Positions 31,187-39,376 of a stretch of 64,000 bases of DNA are shown piece by piece (positions within the stretch are counted from its first letter, which is position 1; each line of letters begins with the position of its first letter). Below the pieces are notes generated by a model that did no database searches, was not told the DNA's origin, and saw only the letters and a list, made by a program, of their open reading frames with translations. The stretch lies in the NCBI RefSeq assembly GCF_036246005.1, contig NZ_CP109171.1, positions 2,344,001-2,408,000 of the forward strand, written 5' to 3'. Position numbers and translations under genes: made by a program. This DNA is from Streptomyces sp. NBC_01723 (GTDB lineage: Bacteria > Actinomycetota > Actinomycetes > Streptomycetales > Streptomycetaceae).

Positions 31187-32743
31187 GTGGAACAGGAGCG
31201 GCCCACGGGGGCCTCGTGCCCGGAGTGCGGCACACCCAGAGAGGCGGACAACACGCCTTCCTGCGGCTGCGGATCACGGGCGTCCGACGCCCTGCGCGAC
31301 GCGCGCACCGCACAGGCGGCAGCGGCCGAGGACTTCAACCCGCTGCGGATCCGGCCGTATGTCGAACTGGACGGCGGGGCTGCTTCGGGGGGCGGGAGCC
31401 CTTCCGGGGACGCGGGCCCGGGGGGTGCGGCCACGGGGGCTGGGGTCCCGGGGGCTTCACGTCCCGCGGTTGGGGTCCCGGGGGCTGCGGTCCCGGGGGC
31501 TTCACGTCCCGCGGTTGGGGCGACGGGGGCTGCGGTCCCGGGGGCTTCACCTCCCGGGGTTGCGGGCACGGGTGCTACGGCCCCGGGGCCTTCGACTCCA
31601 GGGACTCCGGCCACAGGGGCTACGACCCCGGGGGCCGCGCCCACGGGGGCCACGGCTCCAGGGGTGAACCCTCCGGAGGGCAGGGCCTCGGAGGGCTCGT
31701 CGGCGGAGGACACGTCCTCGGGGGCCGCGTCGTCGAGGCCTTCGGCTCCGGGGAGCGGATCCTCGGGGGCTTCGGCTCCGGGGAGCGGATCCTCAGGGGC
31801 TTCGGCAGCGGAGGGCGCGTCCTCGGAGGCCACCTCGTCCGGGGCCACGTCGCCGGGGGCCACGCCCGCCGGGGACGCGGCTTCGCACGGCACGGATCCG
31901 GACGCCACCATGACGCTGCGCGCCGTCGAGGCCGGGCGGCCCGCCGTCGCCGCCGGGGCGACCTCCGCGCTGCCCACCCCGCTGGCACCCTCGGCCGCCC
32001 CACCCCGCGCACACGACCTGCGCCTGTTCGAGACCGCGGCCACCACGCCCGTACCGTCCGGCGCGGGGCCCGCGGACGGCTCCGGCGCAGGACCCTCGGA
32101 CGGCTCCGGCGCGCGCCGGTCGCGCAGGCGGCGTAAGGGCATGCTGCTGAGCGCCGCCGGAGCGGTCGTGGTCGTGGTGGGTGCCGCCGGGTACGCGAGC
32201 GGGCTGTTCTCCTACGAGGCACCGTCACGGGACGGAGCGCTGCCGGCCGAGGTCCGGGCCGGCGTGCCGGACCCGTCGCCCAGTGAGGGCACCCCGACCA
32301 CGGGAACGAGCGCCACCCCCGTCCCGCAGGCCGGCTCCGCGTCGCCGTCCCCGTCGGCCTCCGCGTCCGCCTCCGCGAGCCCGTCGGCCTCGCCGTCCCC
32401 GTCGGCGTCGAGCGCGTCGCCGTCGCCGTCCCGGTCGGCCGAACCGACGCCGAGCGCGACGTCCACGGCGACCGAGAAGGCCCCGCAGGAGTCGCAGGAC
32501 GACGACCGCGACTTCTACGGCAACCCGCTGCGGCGCGGCGACCGGGGCCCCGAGGTCGTGGAACTCCAGCAGCGGCTGGCCCAGTTGTACCTGTACACCG
32601 GCGACATCGACGGCAACTACAACCACCGCGTCGAGGACTCGGTCCGCACGTACCAGTGGGCCCGCGGCATCCGCTCCGACGACCTCGGCGTCTACGGACC
32701 GGACACCCGGCGCCAACTGGAGTCGGAGACGCGCGAGCCCTGA
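31187..32743 (+). CDS. Zinc-ribbon, collagen-like-repeat, membrane and peptidoglycan-binding protein
   Basis: A 518-residue protein from the GTG at 31187 (GGGGAGGG upstream). Order of parts: a Cys-rich zinc-ribbon-like start (ASCPECGTPREADNTPSCGC), a motif FNPLRIRPYVELDGG, then about 200 residues of Gly/Ala/Pro/Ser repeats (PGASRPAVG, GATAPG), a basic cluster RRSRRRRKG and one membrane helix (MLLSAAGAVVVVVGAAGYAS), an outside Ser/Pro linker (SASPSPSAS), and a C-terminal PG_binding_1 domain (GDRGPEVVELQQRLAQLYLY, DGNYNHRVEDSVRTYQWARG). The zinc ribbon should be cytoplasmic and the PG-binding domain outside. Function unknown; a wall-tethered sensor or regulator partner is possible. Confidence 0.82.
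   Translation: MEQERPTGASCPECGTPREADNTPSCGCGSRASDALRDARTAQAAAAEDFNPLRIRPYVELDGGAASGGGSPSGDAGPGGAATGAGVPGASRPAVGVPGAAVPGASRPAVGATGAAVPGASPPGVAGTGATAPGPSTPGTPATGATTPGAAPTGATAPGVNPPEGRASEGSSAEDTSSGAASSRPSAPGSGSSGASAPGSGSSGASAAEGASSEATSSGATSPGATPAGDAASHGTDPDATMTLRAVEAGRPAVAAGATSALPTPLAPSAAPPRAHDLRLFETAATTPVPSGAGPADGSGAGPSDGSGARRSRRRRKGMLLSAAGAVVVVVGAAGYASGLFSYEAPSRDGALPAEVRAGVPDPSPSEGTPTTGTSATPVPQAGSASPSPSASASASASPSASPSPSASSASPSPSRSAEPTPSATSTATEKAPQESQDDDRDFYGNPLRRGDRGPEVVELQQRLAQLYLYTGDIDGNYNHRVEDSVRTYQWARGIRSDDLGVYGPDTRRQLESETREP
31446..31566. repeat. 45-base tandem repeat inside the gene
   Basis: TCCCGGGGGCTTCACGTCCC and the following GCGGTTGGGG occur at 31446 and 31491, and in diverged form at 31536, a period of 45 bases (15 codons). 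A second, exact 30-base tandem pair lies at 31741-31800 (one base differs). Both keep the frame and encode the Gly/Ala/Pro/Ser region. Confidence 0.75.
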
Positions 32744-32759
32744 GGCCCCGGCAGGGAGG

Positions 32760-33425
32760 TCAGCCGATGTGCAGCCGCAGACCGCCGTCGGCGCCGGCCT
32801 CCACCCGTACCGACGTCAGGTCCTCCACGACCACGTCCGGACCGTGGAAGCCGGCCCGCGGGCCCACGCCCACGACCCGCATCCCGGCGGCCCGGGCGGC
32901 CGCGATGCCGGCGCCGGAGTCCTCGAAGGCCACGCAGTCCGCGGGGGCGATGCCCAGTTCGGCGGCGCCCTTGAGGAAGCCCTCGGGGTCGGGCTTGCTG
33001 GCGCCGACCGACTCGGCGGTGACCCGGACGTCCGGCTGCGCGAGCCCGGCGGCGGCCATCCGCGCGGTGGACAGCGCCACGTCGGCGGAGGTCACCAGGG
33101 CGTGCGGGAGGCCGCGCAGCGAGGCGAGGAAGTCCGGCGCGCCGGGGATCGCGACGACGCCCTCGGTGTCGGCGGTCTCCTCGGCGAGCATGCGCGCGTT
33201 GTCGGCGTGGTTCTGCTCCATGGGCCGCTCCGGCAGCAGCAGCGCCATCGAGGCGTAGCCCTGCCGTCCGTGGACGACCTTCAGGACCTCGTCGCCGTCC
33301 AGCCCGTTCCGGTCGGCCCAGCGCCGCCAGACGCGCTCGACGGCGGCGTCCGAGTTGACGAGGGTGCCGTCCATGTCGAGCAGCAGGGCGCGGGCGGGCA
33401 GAACGGTGGTGGCGGTGGCCGTCAT
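32760..33425 (-). CDS. HAD-superfamily phosphatase (subfamily IA)
   Basis: A 221-residue protein. Motif I is ALLLDMDGTLVNSDAA with both catalytic Asp, motif II is LVTSADV, motif III is the Lys in GASKPDPEGFLKGA, and motif IV is VAFEDSGAGIAAARAAGMRV. This fits sugar-phosphate or phosphoglycolate-type phosphatases. The cap starts at NSDAAVERVWRRWADRNGLD. Convergent with the gene at 31187. Substrate unknown. Confidence 0.93.
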   Translation of the reverse strand: MTATATTVLPARALLLDMDGTLVNSDAAVERVWRRWADRNGLDGDEVLKVVHGRQGYASMALLLPERPMEQNHADNARMLAEETADTEGVVAIPGAPDFLASLRGLPHALVTSADVALSTARMAAAGLAQPDVRVTAESVGASKPDPEGFLKGAAELGIAPADCVAFEDSGAGIAAARAAGMRVVGVGPRAGFHGPDVVVEDLTSVRVEAGADGGLRLHIG

Positions 33426-33614
33426 CGGCAGTCTCCAGGGTGCGGGGAGGAAACAAGGCGGCCCCGCCCGCCGGTCAGGGAGAACGGGCGGGAGCCACTT
33501 TGTTCATCCACGGTACAAAACAGACGGGGGGTCGCGCCACCGGGCCGCCGAGACGGCCCGAAGGTTCACGCGGCGTTCAGTTCGCACGCCCCCCGGGCGG
33601 ACCCGACGCCGGGC

Positions 33615-34196
33615 TCAGCCGGCGATCGCTTCCCACAGGCTCCACACACCGAGGCCCAGCATGAGCAGCGCCGCGACCTTCGTGATCAGCCGCAGCGGAA
33701 CCCGCTTCATCAGGGCCTTCCCCCCGACGATGCCGAGCCCGGCCACCGCCCACAGGGCCAGCACCGCGCCGAGGCCGACGGAGAGCGGGTCGTCGTAGCG
33801 GGCCGCCAGGTTGGCGGTCATGATCTGCGTGAGGTCGCCGAACTCGGCGACCAGGATGAGCATGAAGCCCGCCCCGGAGACCTTCCAGAAGGACTGGTCC
33901 TCCGGCTTGCGGATCTCCTCGTCCTCCTCGTCCCTCTTCATCAGCAGCACGGCGGCGCCGCCCAGGAACAGCACACCGGTCAGCGCGTGCACGAGCTGCT
34001 GCGGCAGCAGGGTGAGCACACTGCCGGCCGCGACCGCGAGCACGACGTGCAGCGCGAAGGCGGCGGCCACGCCCGCGAAGACGTAGGAGGCGCGGTAGCG
34101 GGTGCCGAGGACGAGGCCGGCGAGTGCGGTCTTGTCGGGCAGTTCGGCGAGGAAGACGACGCCGAAGACGAGCGCCGTCACGGTCAGGCTGATCAA
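33615..34196 (-). CDS. TMEM165/GDT1 family divalent cation transporter
   Basis: A 193-residue membrane protein with six helices in two repeats. Each repeat bears the family signature: FLAELPDKTALAGLVLGTRY in the first and LVAEFGDLTQIMTANLAA in the second (E-x-P/G-D-K/L-T). The family exports or exchanges Mn2+ or Ca2+. The second repeat has Leu instead of the usual Lys/Arg after Asp, which occurs in bacterial members. A hydrophilic DEEDEEIRKPED loop separates the halves. No yybP-ykoY riboswitch was recognised upstream. Confidence 0.93.
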   Translation of the reverse strand: MISLTVTALVFGVVFLAELPDKTALAGLVLGTRYRASYVFAGVAAAFALHVVLAVAAGSVLTLLPQQLVHALTGVLFLGGAAVLLMKRDEEDEEIRKPEDQSFWKVSGAGFMLILVAEFGDLTQIMTANLAARYDDPLSVGLGAVLALWAVAGLGIVGGKALMKRVPLRLITKVAALLMLGLGVWSLWEAIAG

Positions 34197-34617
34197 GATT
34201 CCTCAATCGGTCGGGGCCGCCCCACCGAGAGTGCTGGTTCCCACGGACTTCGTCTTGTCCGCGTCGCGCGACACCTCGGCACGGCAGCGCACTGGTCCGC
34301 CCCCGCCGTACGGCACGGGCGTGCACTGCTTGCCGAAGGTCTCGCTGGCCGGCCTCGCGAACGAGGTCTGCCTCCGGGCGCCGGCTCAGACGAGCTGAGC
34401 AGTATGTCGACGGTCCGGCGAAGAGCTACTCCCCTTCTGCGCCGTCCATAGTACGCGAACCCCGGTGCGCCTCCGAGGGCCGAAAGTCCCGTCGCGCTTA
34501 TAGACGTGCCATGCACACGTCACTAACTTCTAACCGACCGCACATCTGTGCGCCATGCGGCGTCGCGAGCATTCCCCTGCCCGCGTCCCAACACCCCCAC
34601 ACCCCAAGGGAGTTCGC
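34197..34617. other. Divergent intergenic region, 421 bases
   Basis: Between the GDT1-type gene and the HNH nuclease gene I see no supported gene. An open frame (34102-34398, plus strand) ends here but has no homology I recognise and overlaps the transporter antisense. The AT-richer stretch around 34495-34545 (TTATAGACG..CACTAACTTCTAACC) is a likely promoter area for the nuclease. Confidence 0.4.
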
Positions 34618-35262
34618 ATGCCGAAGTTCTACGCGCGTCGACGCCTCGGTTTCCTCGCCGCGTTCACCGGCCTCATAGCCTCGGCCGGGCTGCTCAACGG
34701 CCCGGCCGCCTCCGCCGCCCTCCCCACCCCGGTCAGCGCCGCCACCGCCCGCTCCTACCTCGCCTCCCTCACCGTGGCCACCGAGAACCGCACCGGCTAC
34801 GACCGCGACCTCTTCCCGCACTGGATCACCCAGTCGGGTGCCTGCAACACCCGCGAGACCGTCCTCAAGCGCGACGGCTCGGGCGTCGTCACCGACTCCT
34901 CCTGCGCCGCCACCAGCGGCAGCTGGTACTCCCCCTACGACGGCGCCACCTGGTCCGCCTCCGGCGACGTCGACATCGACCACCTGGTCCCGCTCGCCGA
35001 GGCCTGGGACTCCGGCGCCGGCTCCTGGACCACCTCGCGGCGCCAGTCCTTCGCCAACGACCTGACCCGCCCCCAGCTCCTCGCGGTCACCGACAACGTC
35101 AATCAGGCCAAGGGCGACCAGGACCCGGCCACCTGGATGCCCTCGCGCTCCGCCTACCACTGCACCTACGTCCGCGCCTGGGTCCAGGTGAAGTACTACT
35201 ACGGCCTCTCGGTCGACTCCGCCGAGAAGTCGGCCCTGCAGAGCCGGCTCGCGAACTGCTGA
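34618..35262 (+). CDS. Secreted HNH endonuclease-family protein
   Basis: A 214-residue protein with a Sec signal peptide (basic MPKFYARRRLGFLAAFTGLI, cleavage near AASAALP). The nuclease domain has GDVDIDHLVPLAEAWDSGA, with the D-H pair, and QLLAVTDNVNQAKGDQDPAT, with the Asn and Lys of an HNH/DUF1524-like fold. Four Cys (SGACNT, SSCAAT, YHCTYV, LANC) may form disulfides outside the cell. Likely degrades extracellular DNA. Start ATG preceded by GGGAG. Confidence 0.9.
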   Translation: MPKFYARRRLGFLAAFTGLIASAGLLNGPAASAALPTPVSAATARSYLASLTVATENRTGYDRDLFPHWITQSGACNTRETVLKRDGSGVVTDSSCAATSGSWYSPYDGATWSASGDVDIDHLVPLAEAWDSGAGSWTTSRRQSFANDLTRPQLLAVTDNVNQAKGDQDPATWMPSRSAYHCTYVRAWVQVKYYYGLSVDSAEKSALQSRLANC

Positions 35263-35349
35263 CGCACCATCCACCAACTGTTCGGCGCGGATCCTCCCCA
35301 CCGGCCTCCGTCGTTCCGTACCGTACGGGGCGACGGAGAGGGGATCACC

Positions 35350-36984
35350 ATGGCCGGTCTGCGCCTGGGGCCACTGCTGAGGTACACCGACGGCTCGTGC
35401 GCGACCGTCTGGGTCGAGACGAACCGGCCCTGCACCGCCGAGGTGCGCTGCGCCGACGGCGCCCGCGGCACCGCCCGCACCTTCCAGGTCGCGGGGCACC
35501 ACTACGCCCTGGTCGCGGTGAGCGGCCTGACGCCCGGTACGTCGACGGAGTACGAGGTGCTCCTCGACGGCACCCGCGCCTGGCCGCCGCCGGACTCGCC
35601 GTTCCCGCCGTCCGTGATCAGCACGCCCACCGAGGAGGACGGCCTGCGCGTCGCCTTCGGCTCCTGCCGCTGGGCCGCGCCGCCCGCCGGCGGGAAGGAC
35701 CCGGTGGGCCCGGACGCGCTGGACACCCTCTCCGCCCGCATCGCGGCCGCCCCCACGGGCGAACGTCCCGACGTACTCCTCCTGCTCGGCGATCAGGTGT
35801 ACGCCGACGAGGTCTCCGACGCCACGCGGCAGTGGATCTCCGGCCGCCGCGACCTGAACGAGCCCCCGGGCGAGCAGGTCGCCGACTACGAGGAGTACAC
35901 CCACCTCTACTACGAGTCCTGGCGCGACCCCGAGGTGCGCTGGCTGCTCTCCACCGTCCCCAGCTGCATGATCTTCGACGACCACGACGTCATCGACGAC
36001 TGGAACACCTCGGCCGCCTGGCTCGCCGACATGCGGGCCACCGACTGGTGGCGCGAGCGCCTGATGAGCGGGCTGATGTCCTACTGGGTGTACCAGCAGC
36101 TGGGCAACCTCTCCCCCGACGAGCTGGCCGCCGACCCCCTCTACGCGGCCGTCCGCGAGACCCCCGACGGCACCGACGCCCTGCGCGACTTCGCCGCCCG
36201 CGCCGACGCCGAGCCGGCGTCCGTCCGCTGGAGCTACCGGCGCGACTTCGGCCGCACCCGGCTGGTCATGGTCGACTCCCGCGCGGGCCGCGTCCTGGAG
36301 GAGGACCGCCGCGCGATGCTCGACCCGGGCGAGGCGGCCTGGCTGCGCGAACAGGTCCTGGACGAGCGGGACTCCTACGACCATCTGCTGATCGGCACCT
36401 CCCTGCCCTGGCTGCTGCCCCACCTGGTGCACGACGTGGAGACCTGGAACGCCGCGATGTGCGGCGGCGAACGGGGCGCCCGCTGGGCACAGCGCGGCGA
36501 GCGGATCCGGCGCGGGGCCGACCTGGAGCACTGGTCCGCCTTCCCGTCGTCCTTCGACGCCCTCGCCGACCTGATCGCCGAGGCCGGTACGGGGCCGGGA
36601 GCCCCCGCGACGATCAGCGTGCTCTCGGGCGACGTGCACCACGCCTACGTGGCCGAACCGTCCTGGGAGGACCGCGCGCCCGACGCCCGGGTGGCCCAGC
36701 TGACCTGCTCCCCCGTCCACAACTCCGTGCCGCCGTCGATCCGCCTCGGCTTCCGCTTCGGCTGGAGCGCCCTGGCCCGCGCCCTCGGGCGGCGCATCGC
36801 CCGGCACGGACGGTGTGCGCCGGCCGCGGTCAGCTGGCGCAAGACCGGCGGACCCTGGTTCGGCAACCAGCTCATGACGCTGACCCTGCGGGGGCGTTCG
36901 GCACGGCTGCGGCTGGAGCAGGCCCGGACGGACCGGGGCGGCGGCATCACCCTGCGGACGGCCATGGAGCGGGATCTGGCGTAG
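35350..36984 (+). CDS. PhoD-like alkaline phosphatase/metallophosphoesterase
   Basis: A 544-residue protein. N-terminal beta domain (LGPLLRYTDGSCATVWVETN) and then a PhoD metallophosphatase core: VAFGSCRWAAPP, DVLLLLGDQVYADE (metal ligand Asp and Gln), FDDHDVIDDWN, and late motifs LSGDVHHAYVAEP and FPSSFDALADLI. No signal peptide is visible, unlike secreted Tat-exported PhoD, so this version is likely cytoplasmic or of another role. The start at 35350 follows GGAGAGGGGATCACC, a good ribosome site. No PHO box was recognised in the 87-base upstream gap. Confidence 0.9.
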   Translation: MAGLRLGPLLRYTDGSCATVWVETNRPCTAEVRCADGARGTARTFQVAGHHYALVAVSGLTPGTSTEYEVLLDGTRAWPPPDSPFPPSVISTPTEEDGLRVAFGSCRWAAPPAGGKDPVGPDALDTLSARIAAAPTGERPDVLLLLGDQVYADEVSDATRQWISGRRDLNEPPGEQVADYEEYTHLYYESWRDPEVRWLLSTVPSCMIFDDHDVIDDWNTSAAWLADMRATDWWRERLMSGLMSYWVYQQLGNLSPDELAADPLYAAVRETPDGTDALRDFAARADAEPASVRWSYRRDFGRTRLVMVDSRAGRVLEEDRRAMLDPGEAAWLREQVLDERDSYDHLLIGTSLPWLLPHLVHDVETWNAAMCGGERGARWAQRGERIRRGADLEHWSAFPSSFDALADLIAEAGTGPGAPATISVLSGDVHHAYVAEPSWEDRAPDARVAQLTCSPVHNSVPPSIRLGFRFGWSALARALGRRIARHGRCAPAAVSWRKTGGPWFGNQLMTLTLRGRSARLRLEQARTDRGGGITLRTAMERDLA

Positions 36985-37059
36985 GGGGCGCGGCCGGCAT
37001 TTACGGGCGGGGCCCGACGGGTATGAATTGAGTCACGTCGGCGGGCCTCGGCCCGAGTG

Positions 37060-37073
37060 TGGGAGCGCTCCCA
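37060..37073. promoter_or_regulatory. CebR/CelR-type operator, perfect 14-base palindrome
   Basis: TGGGAGCGCTCCCA is identical to the published CebR box of streptomycetes (and CelR of Thermobifida), the LacI-family site of cello-oligosaccharide control. It lies 75 bases after the PhoD gene and about 160 bases upstream of the DoxX start. No sugar gene adjoins. The site in full is GTGGGAGCGCTCCCAC. Confidence 0.75.
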
Positions 37074-37146
37074 CCTGCGGAGGCGACCGGGGCGCCGGCG
37101 TGATCCCACGTCAACCCATGGCCAAATGTTGAACTTGCAAGCACTA

Positions 37147-37162
37147 GTTAGGCCGACCTAAC
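37147..37162. promoter_or_regulatory. Iron-box-like palindrome upstream of DoxX gene
   Basis: GTTAGGCCGACCTAAC is a GTTAGG/CCTAAC inverted repeat. Against the 19-base iron box TTAGGTTAGGCTCACCTAA used by DmdR/IdeR it matches at 13 positions, including GTTAGGC and ACCTAA. It stands about 73 bases before the DoxX ATG in an AT-richer promoter area. Confidence 0.5.
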
Positions 37163-37234
37163 GTGGGCAGCCCACTCGGTTCCGTCCCCCACCGGTCCCT
37201 CCCGGACCGGCTCGACCGAAGGAGCACCCCCCAT

Positions 37235-37690
37235 ATGTCCGGACGCCTCGACAGCGCCCAGCCCTACGCCCTCGGCCTGTTCCGCATGGTCGTCGGCCTC
37301 CTCTTCGCCTGCCACGGAGCCGCCTCCCTCTTCGGCGTCCTCGGCGGCGCGGGAGGTACCGGCGGCACGATCGACTCGGGCACCTGGCCCGGCTGGTACG
37401 CGGCCGTGATCCAGCTGGTCGGCGGCGGCCTCGTCCTGCTCGGCCTCGGCACCCGCGCCGCCGCGATCGTGTCCTCGGGCTCGATGGCCTACGCGTACTT
37501 CAAGGTGCACCAGCCCGACGCCCTGTGGCCGATGGAGAACGGCGGTGAGGCCGCCGCCATGTTCTGCTGGGCCCTCCTCCTGCTCGCCTTCACCGGCTCG
37601 GGCGCGTTCGGGCTGGACCGGCTCTTCGCGCGACGCGGTGCGGAGCGGAAGGAGACCGCCCCGGAGCGGCAGACGCCGGTCGCGGCCTGA
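37235..37690 (+). CDS. DoxX family membrane protein
   Basis: A 151-residue protein with four helices (YALGLFRMVVGLLFACHGAA; YAAVIQLVGGGLVLLGLGTR; AIVSSGSMAYAYFKVH; AAAMFCWALLLLAFTGSGAF). The pattern G-x-L-F-x-x-H-G at the first helix, GG.L.L.G..T at the second and WPMENGGE before the fourth are DoxX features. DoxX proteins are linked to redox balance in mycobacteria. Start ATG at 37235 with GAAGGAG upstream. Two operator-like palindromes lie in the upstream gap. Confidence 0.92.
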   Translation: MSGRLDSAQPYALGLFRMVVGLLFACHGAASLFGVLGGAGGTGGTIDSGTWPGWYAAVIQLVGGGLVLLGLGTRAAAIVSSGSMAYAYFKVHQPDALWPMENGGEAAAMFCWALLLLAFTGSGAFGLDRLFARRGAERKETAPERQTPVAA

Positions 37691-37888
37691 CCCGGCTCTC
37701 TTGGGCGGCCCGCCGTGGCCCGGAGGGCGTGAACGTCCCCTCCGAGGTGAACGTCCCGTGCCGAACACACGAGCCCCCTGTGAACCCTCTGTCACACCCC
37801 CGGCGTACGCTGTATGGCTGTGATGGGCCGCTCCGAAGCCCCCGCGTCTCGCGGCACGGTCCGGTCCACGGGGGAGTAACGGGGAGTT

Positions 37889-38530
37889 GTGGTGGTCGAG
37901 AGTCTGGGAAGTATCGGGTCGCTGGTCAGCAGCCCATGGATCTACGCGCTGGTGGCCGTCTCGGTGCTCCTCGACATCTTCCTCCCCGTGCTGCCGAGCG
38001 GTGTCCTGGTGATCACGGCGGCGACGGCGGCGGCCGCGGGTTCCGGCGCGGCGGCTGCCGGGCGGGGACCGGAGGACGTTCCCGACATCCTCGTCCTGAC
38101 CCTGTGCGCGGCGACCGCCTCCGTCCTCGGTGACCTGGCGGTCTACCGCCTCGCCTGGCGCGGGGGGCCGCGCCTGAACCGCGCCATCGCCCGTTCCCGT
38201 CGGCTGACCACGGCGCAGGAACGTCTCGGCGGCGCCCTCGCCCGAGGCGGCGGCGCCCTGGTCGTCCTGGCCCGGTTCGCCCCGGCGGGCCGCTCGGTCG
38301 TCTCGCTCGTCGCCGGCACCGCGCACCGCCGGATCCGCGAGTTCCTCCCGTGGTCCGCCCTCGCCGGGCTGGCCTGGGCCGCCTACAGCGTCGCGCTCGG
38401 TTACTTCGGCGGCCAGTGGCTCGGCGCGACCTGGCTGGCGGCGGCGGTGTCCGTGGTGGCGCTGTTCGGCGCGGGGGCGGGAGCGGCGTACCTGATGCGG
38501 CGCCAGCCTCGGGCTTCGGAGGCGTCGTAG
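37889..38530 (+). CDS. DedA-like (VTT domain) membrane protein
   Basis: A 213-residue membrane protein with the SNARE-associated/VTT pattern: PWIYALVAVSVLLDIFLPVLPSG at the N-terminus, then VLGDLAVYRLAWRGG, and VVLARFAPAGRSVVSLVAGT, equivalent to the FGRF.P..R...P.GAG region of DedA. GTG start at 37889 with GGGGAG upstream. DedA proteins are lipid scramblase or flippase-like. A second DedA occurs at 46416. Confidence 0.85.
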   Translation: MVVESLGSIGSLVSSPWIYALVAVSVLLDIFLPVLPSGVLVITAATAAAAGSGAAAAGRGPEDVPDILVLTLCAATASVLGDLAVYRLAWRGGPRLNRAIARSRRLTTAQERLGGALARGGGALVVLARFAPAGRSVVSLVAGTAHRRIREFLPWSALAGLAWAAYSVALGYFGGQWLGATWLAAAVSVVALFGAGAGAAYLMRRQPRASEAS

Positions 38531-39138
38531 GGGGTGTCGTCGCCGGTGGTGGCGCGGGCGGGGTGCCGTCAGCCGGATGTCCTCGGGCGGGGGGCCGCAG
38601 GCCGGGCTGTCGTCAGCCGGTCCTCGGGCGGGGTACCGCAGGCCGGGTACGCGCCCCGTACGTGCCGCACGACGTGCCGCAGGCCGAGAGTGTGCTGTCC
38701 GAGGACGGCGTCGGCCGTGCGCAGGCCGGAGCCTTCGCGTCCCGGGGGCGCCGTGAGCCTGGGCGCCCCCGGGAGCGCCGAGAGCCGCACGGCGCCGTAG
38801 GCGGGTGTCGTCTGCCGGGGCGCCGTAGGCGGGTGTCGCCTGCCGGAAAGTCGTCGGCCGTCCTGTGTCGCCCGGGGAGGGCGTCATCCGTTGAAAGGCC
38901 GGACCCTCGCGTCCGGGGGGCGCCGGAGGCGCGGCGTGCCGCGTGGAGGTGTCCTGAGTCGCGCCTCGCAGCTCAGGGATGCCCCCAGGCGGCAGGTCTC
39001 GTACTCAGGAGCCCCTGCACCACGACCGCCGTGCCGCGGAGACGTCGCCGGTATCGGCGGCTTCGTCGGCGACCGCGTCCGCCGAGCCGAGCCGCCCGCG
39101 TGGCAGCGGGCGGGCGGCCCCGGCGGTGTCCGGCGTTG
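38531..39138. other. Repeat-rich non-coding stretch, about 600 bases
   Basis: No gene is supported. The region holds direct repeats: a GTCAGCCGG..TCCTCGGGCGGGG..GCAGGCCGGG block at 38567-38610 and again at 38611-38650, and a 28-base unit (GGCGCCGTAGGCGGGTGTCG plus C/T-CTGCCGG) in two adjacent copies at 38791-38846. Frames through it have poor composition and no recognised protein. Confidence 0.6.
38791..38846. repeat. 28-base tandem duplication
   Basis: Two adjacent copies of the unit GGCGCCGTAGGCGGGTGTCG..CTGCCGG differ by one base (T or C). They lie in the non-coding region between the DedA gene and the DUF2277 gene. Confidence 0.8.
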
Positions 39139-39372
39139 TCAGGAAGCGCGTCGGGCGCCGGAGGCGCCCCGTATCTCCAGGCCGGCAAGCAGGTCGGCCG
39201 TGGCTCGGGTGACGGCCTCCACCGCCCGGTCGAAGACCTCCTGGTTGTGCGCGGCCGGCGCGCGGAAACCGGACACCTTGCGCACGTACTGGAGGGCAGC
39301 GGCCCTCATCTCGTCCTCCGTGGCCTCCTCGGGCATCGCGGGCGGACGCAGGGTCTTGATGCTGCGGCACAT
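39139..39372 (-). CDS. DUF2277 protein
   Basis: A 77-residue protein with the family start MCRSIKTLRPPAMPEEATED followed by EMRAAALQYVRKVSGFRAPA and HNQEVFDRAVEAVTRATADL. DUF2277 proteins are short, soluble and uncharacterised. The ATG at 39372 is set by the conserved MCRSIK start; the open frame extends further but lacks similarity. The acetyltransferase gene ends 4 bases upstream, so the two form an operon. Confidence 0.93.
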   Translation of the reverse strand: MCRSIKTLRPPAMPEEATEDEMRAAALQYVRKVSGFRAPAAHNQEVFDRAVEAVTRATADLLAGLEIRGASGARRAS

Positions 39373-39376
39373 GGCC

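Noticed and set aside
34197..34360. Manganese (yybP-ykoY) riboswitch before the GDT1-type gene
   Set aside because: I searched by eye for the conserved core of this riboswitch class and did not find it.
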